Source of the DNA: Akkermansia sp.
GTDB lineage: Bacteria > Verrucomicrobiota > Verrucomicrobiia > Verrucomicrobiales > Akkermansiaceae
Reading direction: 5' to 3'
DNA: 52,820 bases
NCBI GenBank assembly: GCA_017937215.1
Contig: JAGBDZ010000009.1
Coordinates: forward strand, 1 to 52,820
A program made the translations under genes and the position numbers. Below, one piece after another: positions 14,231 through 22,491 of the stretch (positions within the stretch are counted from its first letter, which is position 1; every line of letters begins with the position of its first letter). The notes under the pieces are model-generated. The model was given only the letters and a program-made list of their open reading frames with translations, did no database searches and was not told where the DNA came from.

Positions 14231-16969
14231 TTACTGCGTGGCGGCGCGGTACTTTTCGAAGAGGAAGGCCTCGCGCTCTGTATCGTCCGCGAAGCGGTGG
14301 CCGTAGGCCAGGTCCACGGCGGAATCCAGCTTGCGATGGGCCTGCAACAATTCGTGCGGCATGGTCTCCGGGTTGTAGAGGGTAGCCAGGGAACAATCGG
14401 TGAACTGCGCCCTCACCTGCAGCACCCGCTCTGCTGCCTGTGTGATTCTGCTCATCTGGGTGGTGGTGGCATACTCCGGCCAGTAGAAGGTGTTATAACA
14501 CAAATCGCGGGTGTAGCGATAATCGCTCTTCAGCCGACCGCAGACCGCTTTCATCCAGGCCATGTGCATGCGGGAGGAGAGGATACCGAACTCATACAAA
14601 CCGGCCCCGGGCACGATGTAGGTGGAATTCGACATAATGCAGCCCGCGGGCATGAAACCAATGGGCACATAATCCCGCCGCTCGGAGCTGGTGCTCGGCA
14701 CCAGCAGGCAGGGTTCATCCCGCGTCTGCGCAATCTGGCGGAACAAATGGGCGCGCTGTGCATATTCTCTGGTGGAGGCCGCCTTGCTTTCCAGCCGCAT
14801 CTTGCGCACCATCAGTACGCGCTGCATCACCCGCGGGTGCTTCAGCATCTCTGAAAGCGGCATATTTTTCAGCCAGAGACAATAGCGCTCCGCTTCCCCG
14901 CTGGCGGGGATGTGGTTGAGATAATCCTGAGCCCCGAAATAGGGCCGCACATAATCTGCCAGCGCGGGGTCGGCCCTCAGCAGATCCCGCCGCTCAGCGG
15001 CGGTGAGGATGAGGTGCCCGCCATCCGTCGGTTTATTGCCGAACATCATGTTCAGCGGTGCGTTCAGCGGGCGGGAAAGCCCCTTCACCGGCTCATTCAC
15101 CCCGGCGGCCAGATAGCCATTGATGGATTCGCACACGTAAATCTGCTCCTCTCCCTTTGCATCCTCGGCGTAGATGGTGCAAAGCGGCGTATGCACACCG
15201 GAGAATCCCATGATGATGCAGTGTACCGCGGCGCGGCCCTTGGCCTCGTTGCTCCATTTGAAGGTGCGGTACGCGAAGTTGATTTCCATGCCCAGCGGGA
15301 GCAGGTGCTCCCAGAGCGTGCTCACCTGCTCACCCTGGGTGATGGAATTGGTGGAGACGAAGGCGGTGCGCACATGGGGGTACGCGTGCATGAGCCGCGC
15401 GGCCTTCATGTGCCAGCAGGCCACATAGTCCAGATACCCCACGCGGGCATGACTGAACACCTCTTTGATTTCCTCCTTCTGCGCGGCAGAGGTCGTGCCG
15501 GTGCCGGCAAAAGGAGGATTGCCCATAATGTAGTTCAACTGCCCGTCGGGCACCAGGGCCTCCCAGTCGAGTCGCAGGGCATTGCCGCACACAATGGTGG
15601 CGCTGGCACGCAGGGGAATGCGGGCAAAATACCGCCCGAAATGCCGCCCCACCTCGATATTCATCTGGTGATCCATGAGCCACATGGCCACCTGCGCAAT
15701 CTGCGCCGGAAATTCCTCGATTTCGATTCCGTAGAACTGCTCCACGCTCACCCGGCAGAGCTCTGAGATATCGAGGAACTGCTGCCCGGTGGATTCCAGC
15801 TCGCGAATGAGCTCAAGCTCCAGCAGGCGCAGCTCGCGGTAGGCAATCACCAGGAAATTGCCACAGCCGCAGGCGGGGTCCAGAAAGCGCAGCCCGGCCA
15901 GCTTGCGGTGAAACTCCTGCAAGCGCGCAGTGCGGCGCGTGGAGCGATCCGCGCAGATTTTATCGAATTCCTCGCACAAGGAATCGAGAAACAGCGGGGT
16001 GATGAGCTTCAGAATATTACGCTCGCTGGTGTAATGTGCCCCCAGTGCGCGGCGTTCCTCCGGCTTCATCACGCTCTGGAACATGGAGCCGAAAATCGCA
16101 GGGGAGATTTTACCCCAGTCCAGCTGGCAGCACTCCAGCAGAATATCCCGCATGCCCGCATCAAAAGCCGGCATGGGCAGGTACTCCGCAAACAAGCCGC
16201 CATTCACATACGGCAGTGTGCGCAGCAGTGCGTTCCGCGTGCAGAACCGCTGCTCCTCCGGCGTGTTCAACACCTGGAACATCTCTGCCAGCAGCGGCGC
16301 CAGGTCGCGCCCGTCCTCCGCCGTGCAGTCGCGCAGGTAATTCAGAAAATGGTCGCGCTCGAATATCCCCGTATCATCCGCAAACAGGCAGAAAAGCAAG
16401 CGCACCAGATACACCTCCAGCGCATGCCCGGTGTAGCCGATGGATTCCAGCCGGTCGTGCAGCTCGCCCATCAGCTCCGCTGCGCGGATATTCACCGGGT
16501 CTTCCTCCACATACTCGCGCCGCTCATAACCGGCAAGAAAATCAAACAGGCAGATGAACCGCGGCAGCTCCGCCAGGGTGAAACTGATTCGTTCCCCATC
16601 GCGGTCCAGATCATAAAAATCCCAATGCTCAAAATCGCAGATGAGAATGGCGCGCGGCATTTCACCCGGTTTGAGGGATAACGCATAGCGCCGCGCCTGT
16701 TCGTATGCCTTCTCGCGGTCCTTGCCCCGCGATTTCATCTCGATGAGGATGTGCCCCGGCCAGAACAGGTCGATGTAGCCTGCACTGCCATCCAGGCACT
16801 TCACTTTCTTCTCAAACAATGCCACCCGCCGCCGGTCGATTCCCAGCACATGCAGAAAATCATTCTGAAAGGTCTGGGCCTCCGCCTCCTCGCTGGCTGC
16901 ATCCTTATACATAGCGGCAAATTGCGCCGCGCGTGCTTCAATTTCATTCAGACTAAGGGTAATGGACAT
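14231..16969 (-). CDS. Type IIL (MmeI-like) fused restriction endonuclease/adenine methyltransferase
   Basis: 912 residues in a single chain. The N-terminal nuclease has a PD-(D/E)xK core: YIDLFWPGHILIEMKS with D67, E77 and K79. A helical connector follows. The gamma-class N6-adenine methyltransferase has AHYTSERNILK (311-321), the SAM-binding motif LDPACGCGNFL (363-373) and catalytic NPPF (484-487). The remaining ~400 residues should be the target-recognition domain and C-terminal helices. In MmeI-type enzymes, cutting and one-strand methylation share one recognition domain, so no separate S or M gene is needed. Start chosen at ATG 16969 (MSITLSLNEIEARA, the usual family opening); ATG 16987 or an upstream TTG are alternatives. 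It diverges from a tyrosine recombinase. No key residue is missing. Confidence 0.9.
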   Translation of the reverse strand: MSITLSLNEIEARAAQFAAMYKDAASEEAEAQTFQNDFLHVLGIDRRRVALFEKKVKCLDGSAGYIDLFWPGHILIEMKSRGKDREKAYEQARRYALSLKPGEMPRAILICDFEHWDFYDLDRDGERISFTLAELPRFICLFDFLAGYERREYVEEDPVNIRAAELMGELHDRLESIGYTGHALEVYLVRLLFCLFADDTGIFERDHFLNYLRDCTAEDGRDLAPLLAEMFQVLNTPEEQRFCTRNALLRTLPYVNGGLFAEYLPMPAFDAGMRDILLECCQLDWGKISPAIFGSMFQSVMKPEERRALGAHYTSERNILKLITPLFLDSLCEEFDKICADRSTRRTARLQEFHRKLAGLRFLDPACGCGNFLVIAYRELRLLELELIRELESTGQQFLDISELCRVSVEQFYGIEIEEFPAQIAQVAMWLMDHQMNIEVGRHFGRYFARIPLRASATIVCGNALRLDWEALVPDGQLNYIMGNPPFAGTGTTSAAQKEEIKEVFSHARVGYLDYVACWHMKAARLMHAYPHVRTAFVSTNSITQGEQVSTLWEHLLPLGMEINFAYRTFKWSNEAKGRAAVHCIIMGFSGVHTPLCTIYAEDAKGEEQIYVCESINGYLAAGVNEPVKGLSRPLNAPLNMMFGNKPTDGGHLILTAAERRDLLRADPALADYVRPYFGAQDYLNHIPASGEAERYCLWLKNMPLSEMLKHPRVMQRVLMVRKMRLESKAASTREYAQRAHLFRQIAQTRDEPCLLVPSTSSERRDYVPIGFMPAGCIMSNSTYIVPGAGLYEFGILSSRMHMAWMKAVCGRLKSDYRYTRDLCYNTFYWPEYATTTQMSRITQAAERVLQVRAQFTDCSLATLYNPETMPHELLQAHRKLDSAVDLAYGHRFADDTEREAFLFEKYRAATQ

Positions 16970-17168
16970 GCCGTCTTTGTACAGCATTGCTGATGCACCC
17001 GGATTATTTTGCTGTAATTCCTTGATTTCGCATGGAACGCTGTACCCTGTATCAGATAGTGTTTGAAATTTGGCGATTCCAATTGCATAAAAGACAGCAC
17101 ATTCCAGAATTTGATGCAAAAATTGATTGACTATGCATCAGCAATGCACCCCAACCACCCCCCACCCC

Positions 17169-18149
17169 ATGAACACCGCCAGAAGACTCATCCGTGAATT
17201 ACCGCTTGATATCAACGATGCCGCCCGCCTGATACTGGAAGCCACCGAGGCACTGGGTGAGCGGGTGAATGGCCTGGAAAGGCGTGAAATGCTGCTGCTT
17301 TTGCGCCGGGTTTGGAACGAGGGGGTGCGGGTGGTGGAAGCGGCGGAGCACACGGTAAGCTTTGAAGAAGCCACCCGGCAGAGTATTGAGTCCCGCAGCG
17401 GCAGACGCCCCGCCACGCTGCGGGATTTGAGGCATTTCACGCGGCGGATTCTGCGGGTGGAGGGGGTGGCGGCTCTTCCCCTGCGCGGTATGTGCGCGGC
17501 GGATTGCCGCCGGATTCTTGCCGCAGCTTTCGGCAGCAGTGCGCATAGTTACCGCAAGGGGCGTGCGATTCTGCACAGCATTTTCGAGTATGGCCGGCGC
17601 ATGCAGTGGTGCGGGTCCAATCCGGTGGCCGATGTGGAGGCACCGCGGGTGCAGGAGCGAGAGATAGTGCCGCTCACCCTCCCGGAGGTGGCGCGGCTGG
17701 AGGCAGCTGCTGAGCAGCCGGAGCACCGGGCGATGCGCACCTCGCTGCACCTGATGCTTTACTGCGGGTTGCGGCCAAACGAGGTAGCCCGCCTGCAGCC
17801 GCAGGATATTGAGCTGCCGGAAAAGCGGGTGCTCATTCACCCCCGCACGAGCAAGACCGGCGGTGGTCGAGTGGTGCCGTTGCGGCGGGTGGAGAAGCTG
17901 TGCGGCGCGCGCCTGCGCATTCCGCGCAACTGGCAGAACCGCTGGAGGGCGCTGCGCCGCGCGGCCGGTTTCACCCACTGGGTGCCAGATGTATGCCGCC
18001 ACACCTTTGCGAGCTACCACGCCGCGCATTTCCGGAACCTGCCGGAGCTGCAGCTGGAGATGGGCCACAGCACCCCCGCCCTGCTCCGCAGCCGCTACCT
18101 GAACCTCCCCCGCATCCACCAGGCCGCCCGCTTCTGGGCACCACGTTAA
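17169..18149 (+). CDS. Tyrosine recombinase (phage-type integrase)
   Basis: 326 residues. An N-terminal SAM-like DNA-binding domain is followed by a catalytic domain with R202 (GLRPNEVARL), K229 (PRTSKTGG), R277 (VCRHTFASYH), H300 (LEMGH) and nucleophile Y310 (LLRSRY). In the HxxR box the first histidine position is D274 (DVCR), a departure from the consensus. It would cut and rejoin specific DNA sites. It diverges from the type IIL enzyme across a ~200-bp intergenic region with a possible promoter TTGAAA (17063-17068), 17 bp, CATAAA. ATG 17133 in the same frame would add 12 Pro/Thr-rich residues. No attachment site or excisionase gene is evident. Confidence 0.9.
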   Translation: MNTARRLIRELPLDINDAARLILEATEALGERVNGLERREMLLLLRRVWNEGVRVVEAAEHTVSFEEATRQSIESRSGRRPATLRDLRHFTRRILRVEGVAALPLRGMCAADCRRILAAAFGSSAHSYRKGRAILHSIFEYGRRMQWCGSNPVADVEAPRVQEREIVPLTLPEVARLEAAAEQPEHRAMRTSLHLMLYCGLRPNEVARLQPQDIELPEKRVLIHPRTSKTGGGRVVPLRRVEKLCGARLRIPRNWQNRWRALRRAAGFTHWVPDVCRHTFASYHAAHFRNLPELQLEMGHSTPALLRSRYLNLPRIHQAARFWAPR

Positions 18150-18193
18150 AGTCATCAATTTGAATTTTGCGGACTGAAAGCCCAGGAATTTTA

Positions 18194-18302
18194 AGCCCAC
18201 GAAGTGGGTGAAAGACCATAGGCAGGGGTAAGAGCGCGTCAGCGCTCGCAGCCCCTGCTGATGAGTAAATTATATCGGAGCCCGCGAAGCGGGTGAAAGA
18301 AG
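18194..18302 (+). repeat. Left composite repeat of the Y1 transposase element
   Basis: About 109 bp with three palindromes: GCCCAC-GAA-GTGGG followed by TGAAAG; a large interrupted hairpin whose outer arms are GGCAGGGG and CCCCTGCT and inner arms GAGCG and CGCTC; and GCCCGC-GAA-GCGGG followed by TGAAAG. The unit recurs as an inverted copy at 18898-19008. Confidence 0.85.
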
Positions 18303-18326
18303 GATGAATTCGAAATCTTCGCGTGC

Positions 18327-18803
18327 TCAGAGTTTTTCTTTGCTTGCACTCTTACACCACCAATTTATATCCTCTATTTTAAAACCATGTTTGGCCAGAA
18401 AGGCACAAAATTCAACTTGTGTCTTGTGTGTGTGATGATGTTCTTTTTGGTGTTCAATATAATGAACTACCGCTTCTTGATTTGACTCACTCACCGAAAA
18501 TGCACCATACCCTTCTTGCCACGCAAAGTCTTTGTAATATGAATCTATCGTTTTTATCCATTTCGTTGTATTGGACTTTACATCACGCACGAAATCCGCA
18601 AGACTGATTTGGGAAGGCAGCGTTGTCAGTACATGAATGTGATCCGGTCGTCCACCGACCATATAGGCGCAGCCGGACATGGAACGTATTACGCCCCCGA
18701 TATAGTGAAAAATGCGCGACAAATCTTCTTCTCTCATCTGGCATCCCCGACTTTTTGTGTGAAAGATGAGGTGTACTTTGATATTCGCAAAAGAATTTCC
18801 CAT
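18327..18803 (-). CDS. Y1 (IS200/RAYT-like) transposase
   Basis: 158 residues, the usual size. It contains the HUH metal-binding motif H55-I-H57 (GRPDHIHVL), the segment WQEGYGAFSVS (95-105) and the catalytic tyrosine Y115 (VHYIEHQKEHHH), all as in single-strand transposases of the Transposase_17 family. Start ATG 18803 gives the typical opening MGNSFANIKVHLIFHTK, and its promoter ends 7 nt upstream; the longer frame to 18863 covers the promoter. The gene sits between two ~109-bp inverted composite repeats rich in palindromes, the arrangement of REP-associated transposases (RAYTs). It appears intact. Confidence 0.93.
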   Translation of the reverse strand: MGNSFANIKVHLIFHTKSRGCQMREEDLSRIFHYIGGVIRSMSGCAYMVGGRPDHIHVLTTLPSQISLADFVRDVKSNTTKWIKTIDSYYKDFAWQEGYGAFSVSESNQEAVVHYIEHQKEHHHTHKTQVEFCAFLAKHGFKIEDINWWCKSASKEKL

Positions 18804-18810
18804 AACCGGA

Positions 18811-18839
18811 ATACTAGCACGATAATTTTTAACTGACAA
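18811..18839 (-). promoter_or_regulatory. Promoter of the Y1 transposase, predicted leaderless
   Basis: TTGTCA (18834-18839), 17 bp, TAGTAT (18811-18816), then 7 nt to ATG 18803. Confidence 0.75.
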
Positions 18840-18897
18840 GATAAACTGAGCCCGCAAACGCATTAACAGGAACGGAATCTTTCATCCTCAGCAACGC

Positions 18898-19008
18898 TTC
18901 TGTCACCCGTTCCACGGGCTCCGATTTGTTTTTTCATTAGTAGCAGGGGCTGCGAGCGCTGACGCGCTCTTACCCCTGCCTGAGGTCTTTCACCCACTCC
19001 GTGGGCTC
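18898..19008 (-). repeat. Right composite repeat of the Y1 transposase element
   Basis: Inverted copy of 18194-18302. The central palindrome (GCAGGGGTAAGAGCGCG and its partner half) is identical; the two flanking small hairpins show compensated changes (GCCCACGGAGTGGG and GCCCGTGGAACGGG). No gene is visible in 18804-19036. Confidence 0.85.
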
Positions 19009-19036
19009 AAATTTGCGTTCATTAACTGGCGCAGCA

Positions 19037-19447
19037 TCACCGCCTGCGGCGGGCTAAATTCAGCAATTTATCGTAGGCGCGGGATTCGCCGCGGGCGGCG
19101 GCTTTGCGGTACCAGTAGGCAGCAAGCTCGGAGCTGGCTGGGGCACCGGTGCCTTTTTCAAAGCACTCGCCGAGTTTGAGGGCAGCGCCGGCATGCCCCT
19201 GGAGGGCGGCACGCTCCAGGCAAGTGCAGCCTCCGGCGGGGTCGCGCGGGCAACCGAGTCCTTTCAGGTAGCATTTGCCCAGCCAATAAAGAGCATCGAC
19301 CAGGCCGGCGCGGGCGGCGGCATCGAACCACTCCACGGCTTCTTCATAGTTGCGGCCTTCTCCCCTGCCCCGGATGAGTTTCTTGGCCAGGTGAAGGGCG
19401 GCATCCGTATCTCCGGCGGCGGCGCGGGTTCTGAGTTCCTCCGGCAT
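19037..19447 (-). CDS. Sel1-repeat protein
   Basis: 136 residues without signal peptide. Three Sel1-like helical repeats can be read: GDTDAALHLAKKLIRGRGEGRNYEEAVEWF, GLVDALYWLGKCYLKGLGCPRDPAGGCTCL and GHAGAALKLGECFEKGTGAPASSELAAYWY, followed by a half repeat. These solenoids mediate protein contacts; the partner is unknown. It starts 3 nt after the stop of the ABC-2-like permease gene and is the last gene of a three-gene operon. Confidence 0.85.
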   Translation of the reverse strand: MPEELRTRAAAGDTDAALHLAKKLIRGRGEGRNYEEAVEWFDAAARAGLVDALYWLGKCYLKGLGCPRDPAGGCTCLERAALQGHAGAALKLGECFEKGTGAPASSELAAYWYRKAAARGESRAYDKLLNLARRRR

Positions 19448-19450
19448 GGC

Positions 19451-20365
19451 TCAGAATTCCTTTCGGCTGAAAATCCAGGTGGCGGTGAGCAGATGCAGCA
19501 GCATGTAGCCCGCAGCAATGAGGGCAAGGCCACCGAGCAGTGACAGGCTGAACTCTGCCCCGGCGCTGGCTGTATCGGCCACGGAGAAGAGACCAAAGTC
19601 CGGCAGGATGACGGCGCATACCTGCTCTGCCCAGCGCATGGCGGCTGTGGTACCCTGCCCCGCCGAGATGGCCGAAAAGAGCATTTCCTGGAACATGCCG
19701 ATGAAATAGGCACCCAGGCCGAAGATGATGCTGACGATGGTGCCGCTGGTAAAGCAGGAGATGAGCAGCGTGAGGGTGGTGAGCACTCCATAGCCCAGCA
19801 GGGTGGCCAGCACGCCGCACTGGGTGTTCCAGCTGTTGCCTGCGGCATAAACCTGCTCCAGATAGGGCTGCATATCGGCCTGGGTATAGCCATTGGCCGC
19901 GAGAGCCGCGGTAAGTTCTGCACAGATACTGCTCACGCGCTGGGCCAGCAGCAGGCTCATCACGCCATCCAGCAGACCAATCATGAGCACCAGCAGCGCC
20001 AGTACTCCCAGCGCCTTGCCGGCCAGGTAATCAAAACGCGGCACCGGCTTGCAGAGGATGGTGTAGAGAATGCGGTCCTCCGCATCCCGCGGCAGCAACA
20101 AGGCGGTGGCTGCCACGCAGAAGATAAGCCCGAAAAGCTGCATGCAGCCCAGGCTCACATCCTTGATGAATTGCAGCTGCGCCACCCCCTGAAACTCCGC
20201 TCCTATGTTGCCCTGGTACGGAATAAATTGCAAGCCCAGAAACAACAGGGCCACCACGGCCGGCACCAGAAACAGACGCATGCGAACCAGCTGGGTGAGC
20301 GTTACCCCCGCCACGGCGCTGATTCGCCCAGGCATGTGCACCAGATACTGAATTGGCGCGGGCAT
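19451..20365 (-). CDS. ABC-2-type permease-like membrane protein
   Basis: 304 residues with about six membrane helices (for example LFLVPAVVALLFLGLQF, LFGLIFCVAATALLL, VLALLVLMIGLLDGVMSLLL, GVLATLLGYGVLTTLTLLI, GTIVSIIFGLGAYFIGMF, LGGLALIAAGYMLLHLLTATW). The opening ITQL-type helix and the phrase RDAEDRILYTILCKPVPRFDYLAGKALG, in which a cytoplasmic loop precedes the third helix, are typical of ABC-2 permeases of the gliding/NosY kind. No ATP-binding subunit is encoded nearby, so it either borrows one or acts alone. Gaps to its neighbours are 18 and 3 nt. A start at the internal Met (20332) is possible. Confidence 0.75.
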   Translation of the reverse strand: MPAPIQYLVHMPGRISAVAGVTLTQLVRMRLFLVPAVVALLFLGLQFIPYQGNIGAEFQGVAQLQFIKDVSLGCMQLFGLIFCVAATALLLPRDAEDRILYTILCKPVPRFDYLAGKALGVLALLVLMIGLLDGVMSLLLAQRVSSICAELTAALAANGYTQADMQPYLEQVYAAGNSWNTQCGVLATLLGYGVLTTLTLLISCFTSGTIVSIIFGLGAYFIGMFQEMLFSAISAGQGTTAAMRWAEQVCAVILPDFGLFSVADTASAGAEFSLSLLGGLALIAAGYMLLHLLTATWIFSRKEF

Positions 20366-20383
20366 GCTTCCTACCGGGCTGGG

Positions 20384-20773
20384 TTACTTGCGGGCGGCCT
20401 TTTCGCCGTCTTCAATGAGTTTCCAGAAGCTGCGGGATTTGCTCAGCTTCTTGTCTTCGGCGTCGGAGCCCATGCCACTGCGGAAGAAAAAGTCCTTGAG
20501 CGAGTCAGCATGCAGCACACGCTGCACCACGACCACGTTGTCGCCGTCTTCATTCTGCTCCACCGTGAAGTAGATGCGGTAGTCGTTGTCATCCGAACGG
20601 AAGCGGAAAATGCGGCGACCCTCGCGTTCCATGACTCCGAAACGCGGGTCGGTCGGGTGGCCGGCCAGGCATCCCTCATCTACCTTGAAAGCGAAGAAAA
20701 GCTTCAGCTGCTGCATGGCGGGAATGGCTGATACCTCCGCCGCACTGATTTCGTTAAAAGCGATCTGTTGCAC
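20384..20773 (-). CDS. RelE/ParE-like fold protein, first gene of the permease operon
   Basis: 129 residues. The middle (PTDPRFGVMEREGRRIFRFRSDDNDYRIYF...VVVVQRVLHADSLKDFFFRS) resembles the beta-sheet core of RelE/ParE toxins, with an added ~30-residue basic C-terminus. No antitoxin gene is adjacent, so a toxin role is doubtful; it may be a relative that has taken another job. The promoter decides the start: the -10 box is followed by 6 nt and then GTG at 20773, giving a leaderless mRNA; the GTG at 20779 is too close to the -10. It is followed by the ABC-2-like permease and Sel1 genes. Confidence 0.6.
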   Translation of the reverse strand: MQQIAFNEISAAEVSAIPAMQQLKLFFAFKVDEGCLAGHPTDPRFGVMEREGRRIFRFRSDDNDYRIYFTVEQNEDGDNVVVVQRVLHADSLKDFFFRSGMGSDAEDKKLSKSRSFWKLIEDGEKAARK

Positions 20774-20779
20774 GCGCAC

Positions 20780-20808
20780 AGTTTAGGCGAAGCGTGAACT
20801 AAAGGCAA
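20780..20808 (-). promoter_or_regulatory. Promoter of the RelE-like/permease/Sel1 operon, predicted leaderless
   Basis: TTGCCT (20803-20808), 17 bp, TAAACT (20780-20785), then 6 nt to GTG 20773. Confidence 0.7.
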
Positions 20809-20866
20809 GAAAAATATGCACTTATCCGAAATTTGCTAGAGTATCCTCTAACTTATTTAGGGAATC

Positions 20867-21610
20867 TTAATATTCGAATGGTTTACCGCGGCGGCGCTTG
20901 AGGCCCTCCTTCATCTGTTCCTGCATGTGCTTCCACTGAGCAGAATCGCGGGCGGCGGGCAAATCGCTGTAGACATAGTCGGCGTAGCGGGTTCCCTTGC
21001 GCACCATGGACCAGTGCTCCATGGGGCGCTGGTGGCCGGCCGGGTAAATGGTGTTGAGGATCTCTGTGCTCTTCGGGTCGTCTACCCAATCTTCGGCATC
21101 GCTTTCGTCCTCCACCTTGAGGCGGCCGGCATACCACCAGGCATCGAGCATGATGATGGAGGGCCACTGCCCATTTTTGGCTTTGATGTAAACAACATGG
21201 TGCTCGCCCCCTCGCCCGCGGTCGCGCACGCAGCAGCCCAGGCTGAAATAATGAAGCGGGCGGCGGCGGAGCTCGCGGTACAAATCGTGCTGGTAATGCC
21301 AGCAGAGCCCGCGGTGGCGATAGTGTTTGCGAGTGTTGACCGCGCGATTGTTGAGCCAGTTCACAAAGACCGGGTCATTGTAGCGACCGATGGCTGCGGC
21401 AGCCCGATAGGCGGTATCGGCCAGCCAGGTGGCTTCTGCCTGCGCCGCCTGCCGCTGACTTTCCGGAACCAACGATACCAGTTTTTTCTGCAACGCTGCC
21501 CGCTTTTCCACCACATTGGGCAAATCCGCGTAGCCCGGTTGCGGAGCGCTCTGGCACGCCACCATCACCAGCAGTACCAGGGTACAGGCAAGTAACTGAA
21601 AAATTCTCAT
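20867..21610 (-). CDS. Lipoprotein, predicted papain-like fold (copy B)
   Basis: 247 residues. A type II signal peptide ends in VMVAC (lipidated C19), so it is membrane-anchored. It is a paralogue of the gene just upstream. The shared core is RGLCWHYQHDLYRELRRRPLHYF with C103, GEHHVVYI with H137/H138, and MLDAWWY with D156. The order Cys at the start of a helix, His in a strand, then Asp in the next strand matches papain-like cysteine peptidases and transglutaminase-like folds; activity is inferred only. The ATG follows the upstream stop by one nucleotide (TGATATG), so the two are cotranscribed. Confidence 0.8.
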   Translation of the reverse strand: MRIFQLLACTLVLLVMVACQSAPQPGYADLPNVVEKRAALQKKLVSLVPESQRQAAQAEATWLADTAYRAAAAIGRYNDPVFVNWLNNRAVNTRKHYRHRGLCWHYQHDLYRELRRRPLHYFSLGCCVRDRGRGGEHHVVYIKAKNGQWPSIIMLDAWWYAGRLKVEDESDAEDWVDDPKSTEILNTIYPAGHQRPMEHWSMVRKGTRYADYVYSDLPAARDSAQWKHMQEQMKEGLKRRRGKPFEY

Positions 21611-21611
21611 A

Positions 21612-22358
21612 TCAATAATTCGTAAGGCGGCCGGGGTGTTCTTTCTTACCGCGCTCAATGTTGTTGTACATGCGGCGGTACTGGGAGGAACGCCGCATCT
21701 CCGGCAGCCAATATCCTTCATATTCCCCATCCGGGCCGCGCAGCACGCTCCAGTGTTCCATGGGCCACTGATGCCCCTCCTGATAATAGATGGACTGCAC
21801 TCGGCAGATGGTCGGCAAATCTGCCCAGCGGCTCTTGCTCAGGTGGCGGGCATCGTCCACCTTCAGACGACCATTCCACATCCAGGCATCCAGCACCCAG
21901 GCATTCGGCCACGCCGCATCCCTGGCAGCCACATACACACAGTTGTGCTCCGAGGGCTTGCCACCATCGCGCACGCAGCAGCCGATGCGGAAATAGTGCA
22001 GCGGGCGGCGGCGAAGCTCGCGGTACATGTCGTGCTGGTAGTGCCAGCAGAGCCCGCGGTCCTGCAGGCGCGCATTGATAAAGGCATTCCCTGCCCAGCC
22101 AGGAAAATGAGAATCGTTAATTCGGGCAATACCTGCTGAAGCTTTGTAAGCTGTATCGGCCAGCCAGGTAGCTTCCTCCTGCGCGGCCACCTGCGCCTGC
22201 TGCTCCGGCGGCAGCAGTGCCAGCAGATTATCTTTCAGCAGTGCCCGACGCTGCGTAACCATGGCGGTATACGGATACTGCACCTGCGGAGGATAGCACG
22301 CAGCTAACCCCAATGCAGTCATCAGACACAGACTCAACTGGCGCAGACTTATACCCAT
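21612..22358 (-). CDS. Lipoprotein, predicted papain-like fold (copy A)
   Basis: 248 residues. The signal peptide ends LGLAAC (lipidated C21). It shares with copy B the segments EATWLADTAY, RGLCWHYQHDMYRELRRRPLHYF (C104), SEHNCVYV (H138), VLDAWMWNGRLKV (D157) and GHQWPMEHWS, so the pair arose by tandem duplication and has diverged. The conserved Cys, His and Asp are the most invariant positions, suggesting a catalytic triad. Start ATG 22358 is chosen because it begins the signal peptide; the seven upstream residues overlap the promoter leader. Substrate unknown. Confidence 0.8.
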   Translation of the reverse strand: MGISLRQLSLCLMTALGLAACYPPQVQYPYTAMVTQRRALLKDNLLALLPPEQQAQVAAQEEATWLADTAYKASAGIARINDSHFPGWAGNAFINARLQDRGLCWHYQHDMYRELRRRPLHYFRIGCCVRDGGKPSEHNCVYVAARDAAWPNAWVLDAWMWNGRLKVDDARHLSKSRWADLPTICRVQSIYYQEGHQWPMEHWSVLRGPDGEYEGYWLPEMRRSSQYRRMYNNIERGKKEHPGRLTNY

Positions 22359-22377
22359 AGTTCTCAAAAGGCCGCGC

Positions 22378-22406
22378 ATTCTACATCATCTTTCCTGTTA
22401 CGGCAA
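22378..22406 (-). promoter_or_regulatory. Promoter of the lipoprotein pair
   Basis: TTGCCG (22401-22406), 17 bp, TAGAAT (22378-22383), then 19 nt to ATG 22358. Confidence 0.75.
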
Positions 22407-22445
22407 GCCTAATCCGCTCATTGGCGCATAATTTATACCGGCAAA

Positions 22446-22461
22446 TGTTCCACATGGAACA
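22446..22461. promoter_or_regulatory. parS-type ParB site 1
   Basis: TGTTCCACATGGAACA. It matches the near-universal parS 16-mer (TGTTNCACGTGNAACA) except for one base at the centre. It lies between ribD and the lipoprotein pair. Confidence 0.75.
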
Positions 22462-22491
22462 TTGCGAAAAGGTGTAATGTCACTCTTTCTT

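Noticed and set aside
18804..18863. N-terminal extension of the Y1 transposase
   Set aside because: The extra 20 codons cover the promoter, and the family start is at 18803.
20384..20773. Complete toxin-antitoxin pair
   Set aside because: No small antitoxin gene on either side; the neighbour is a permease.
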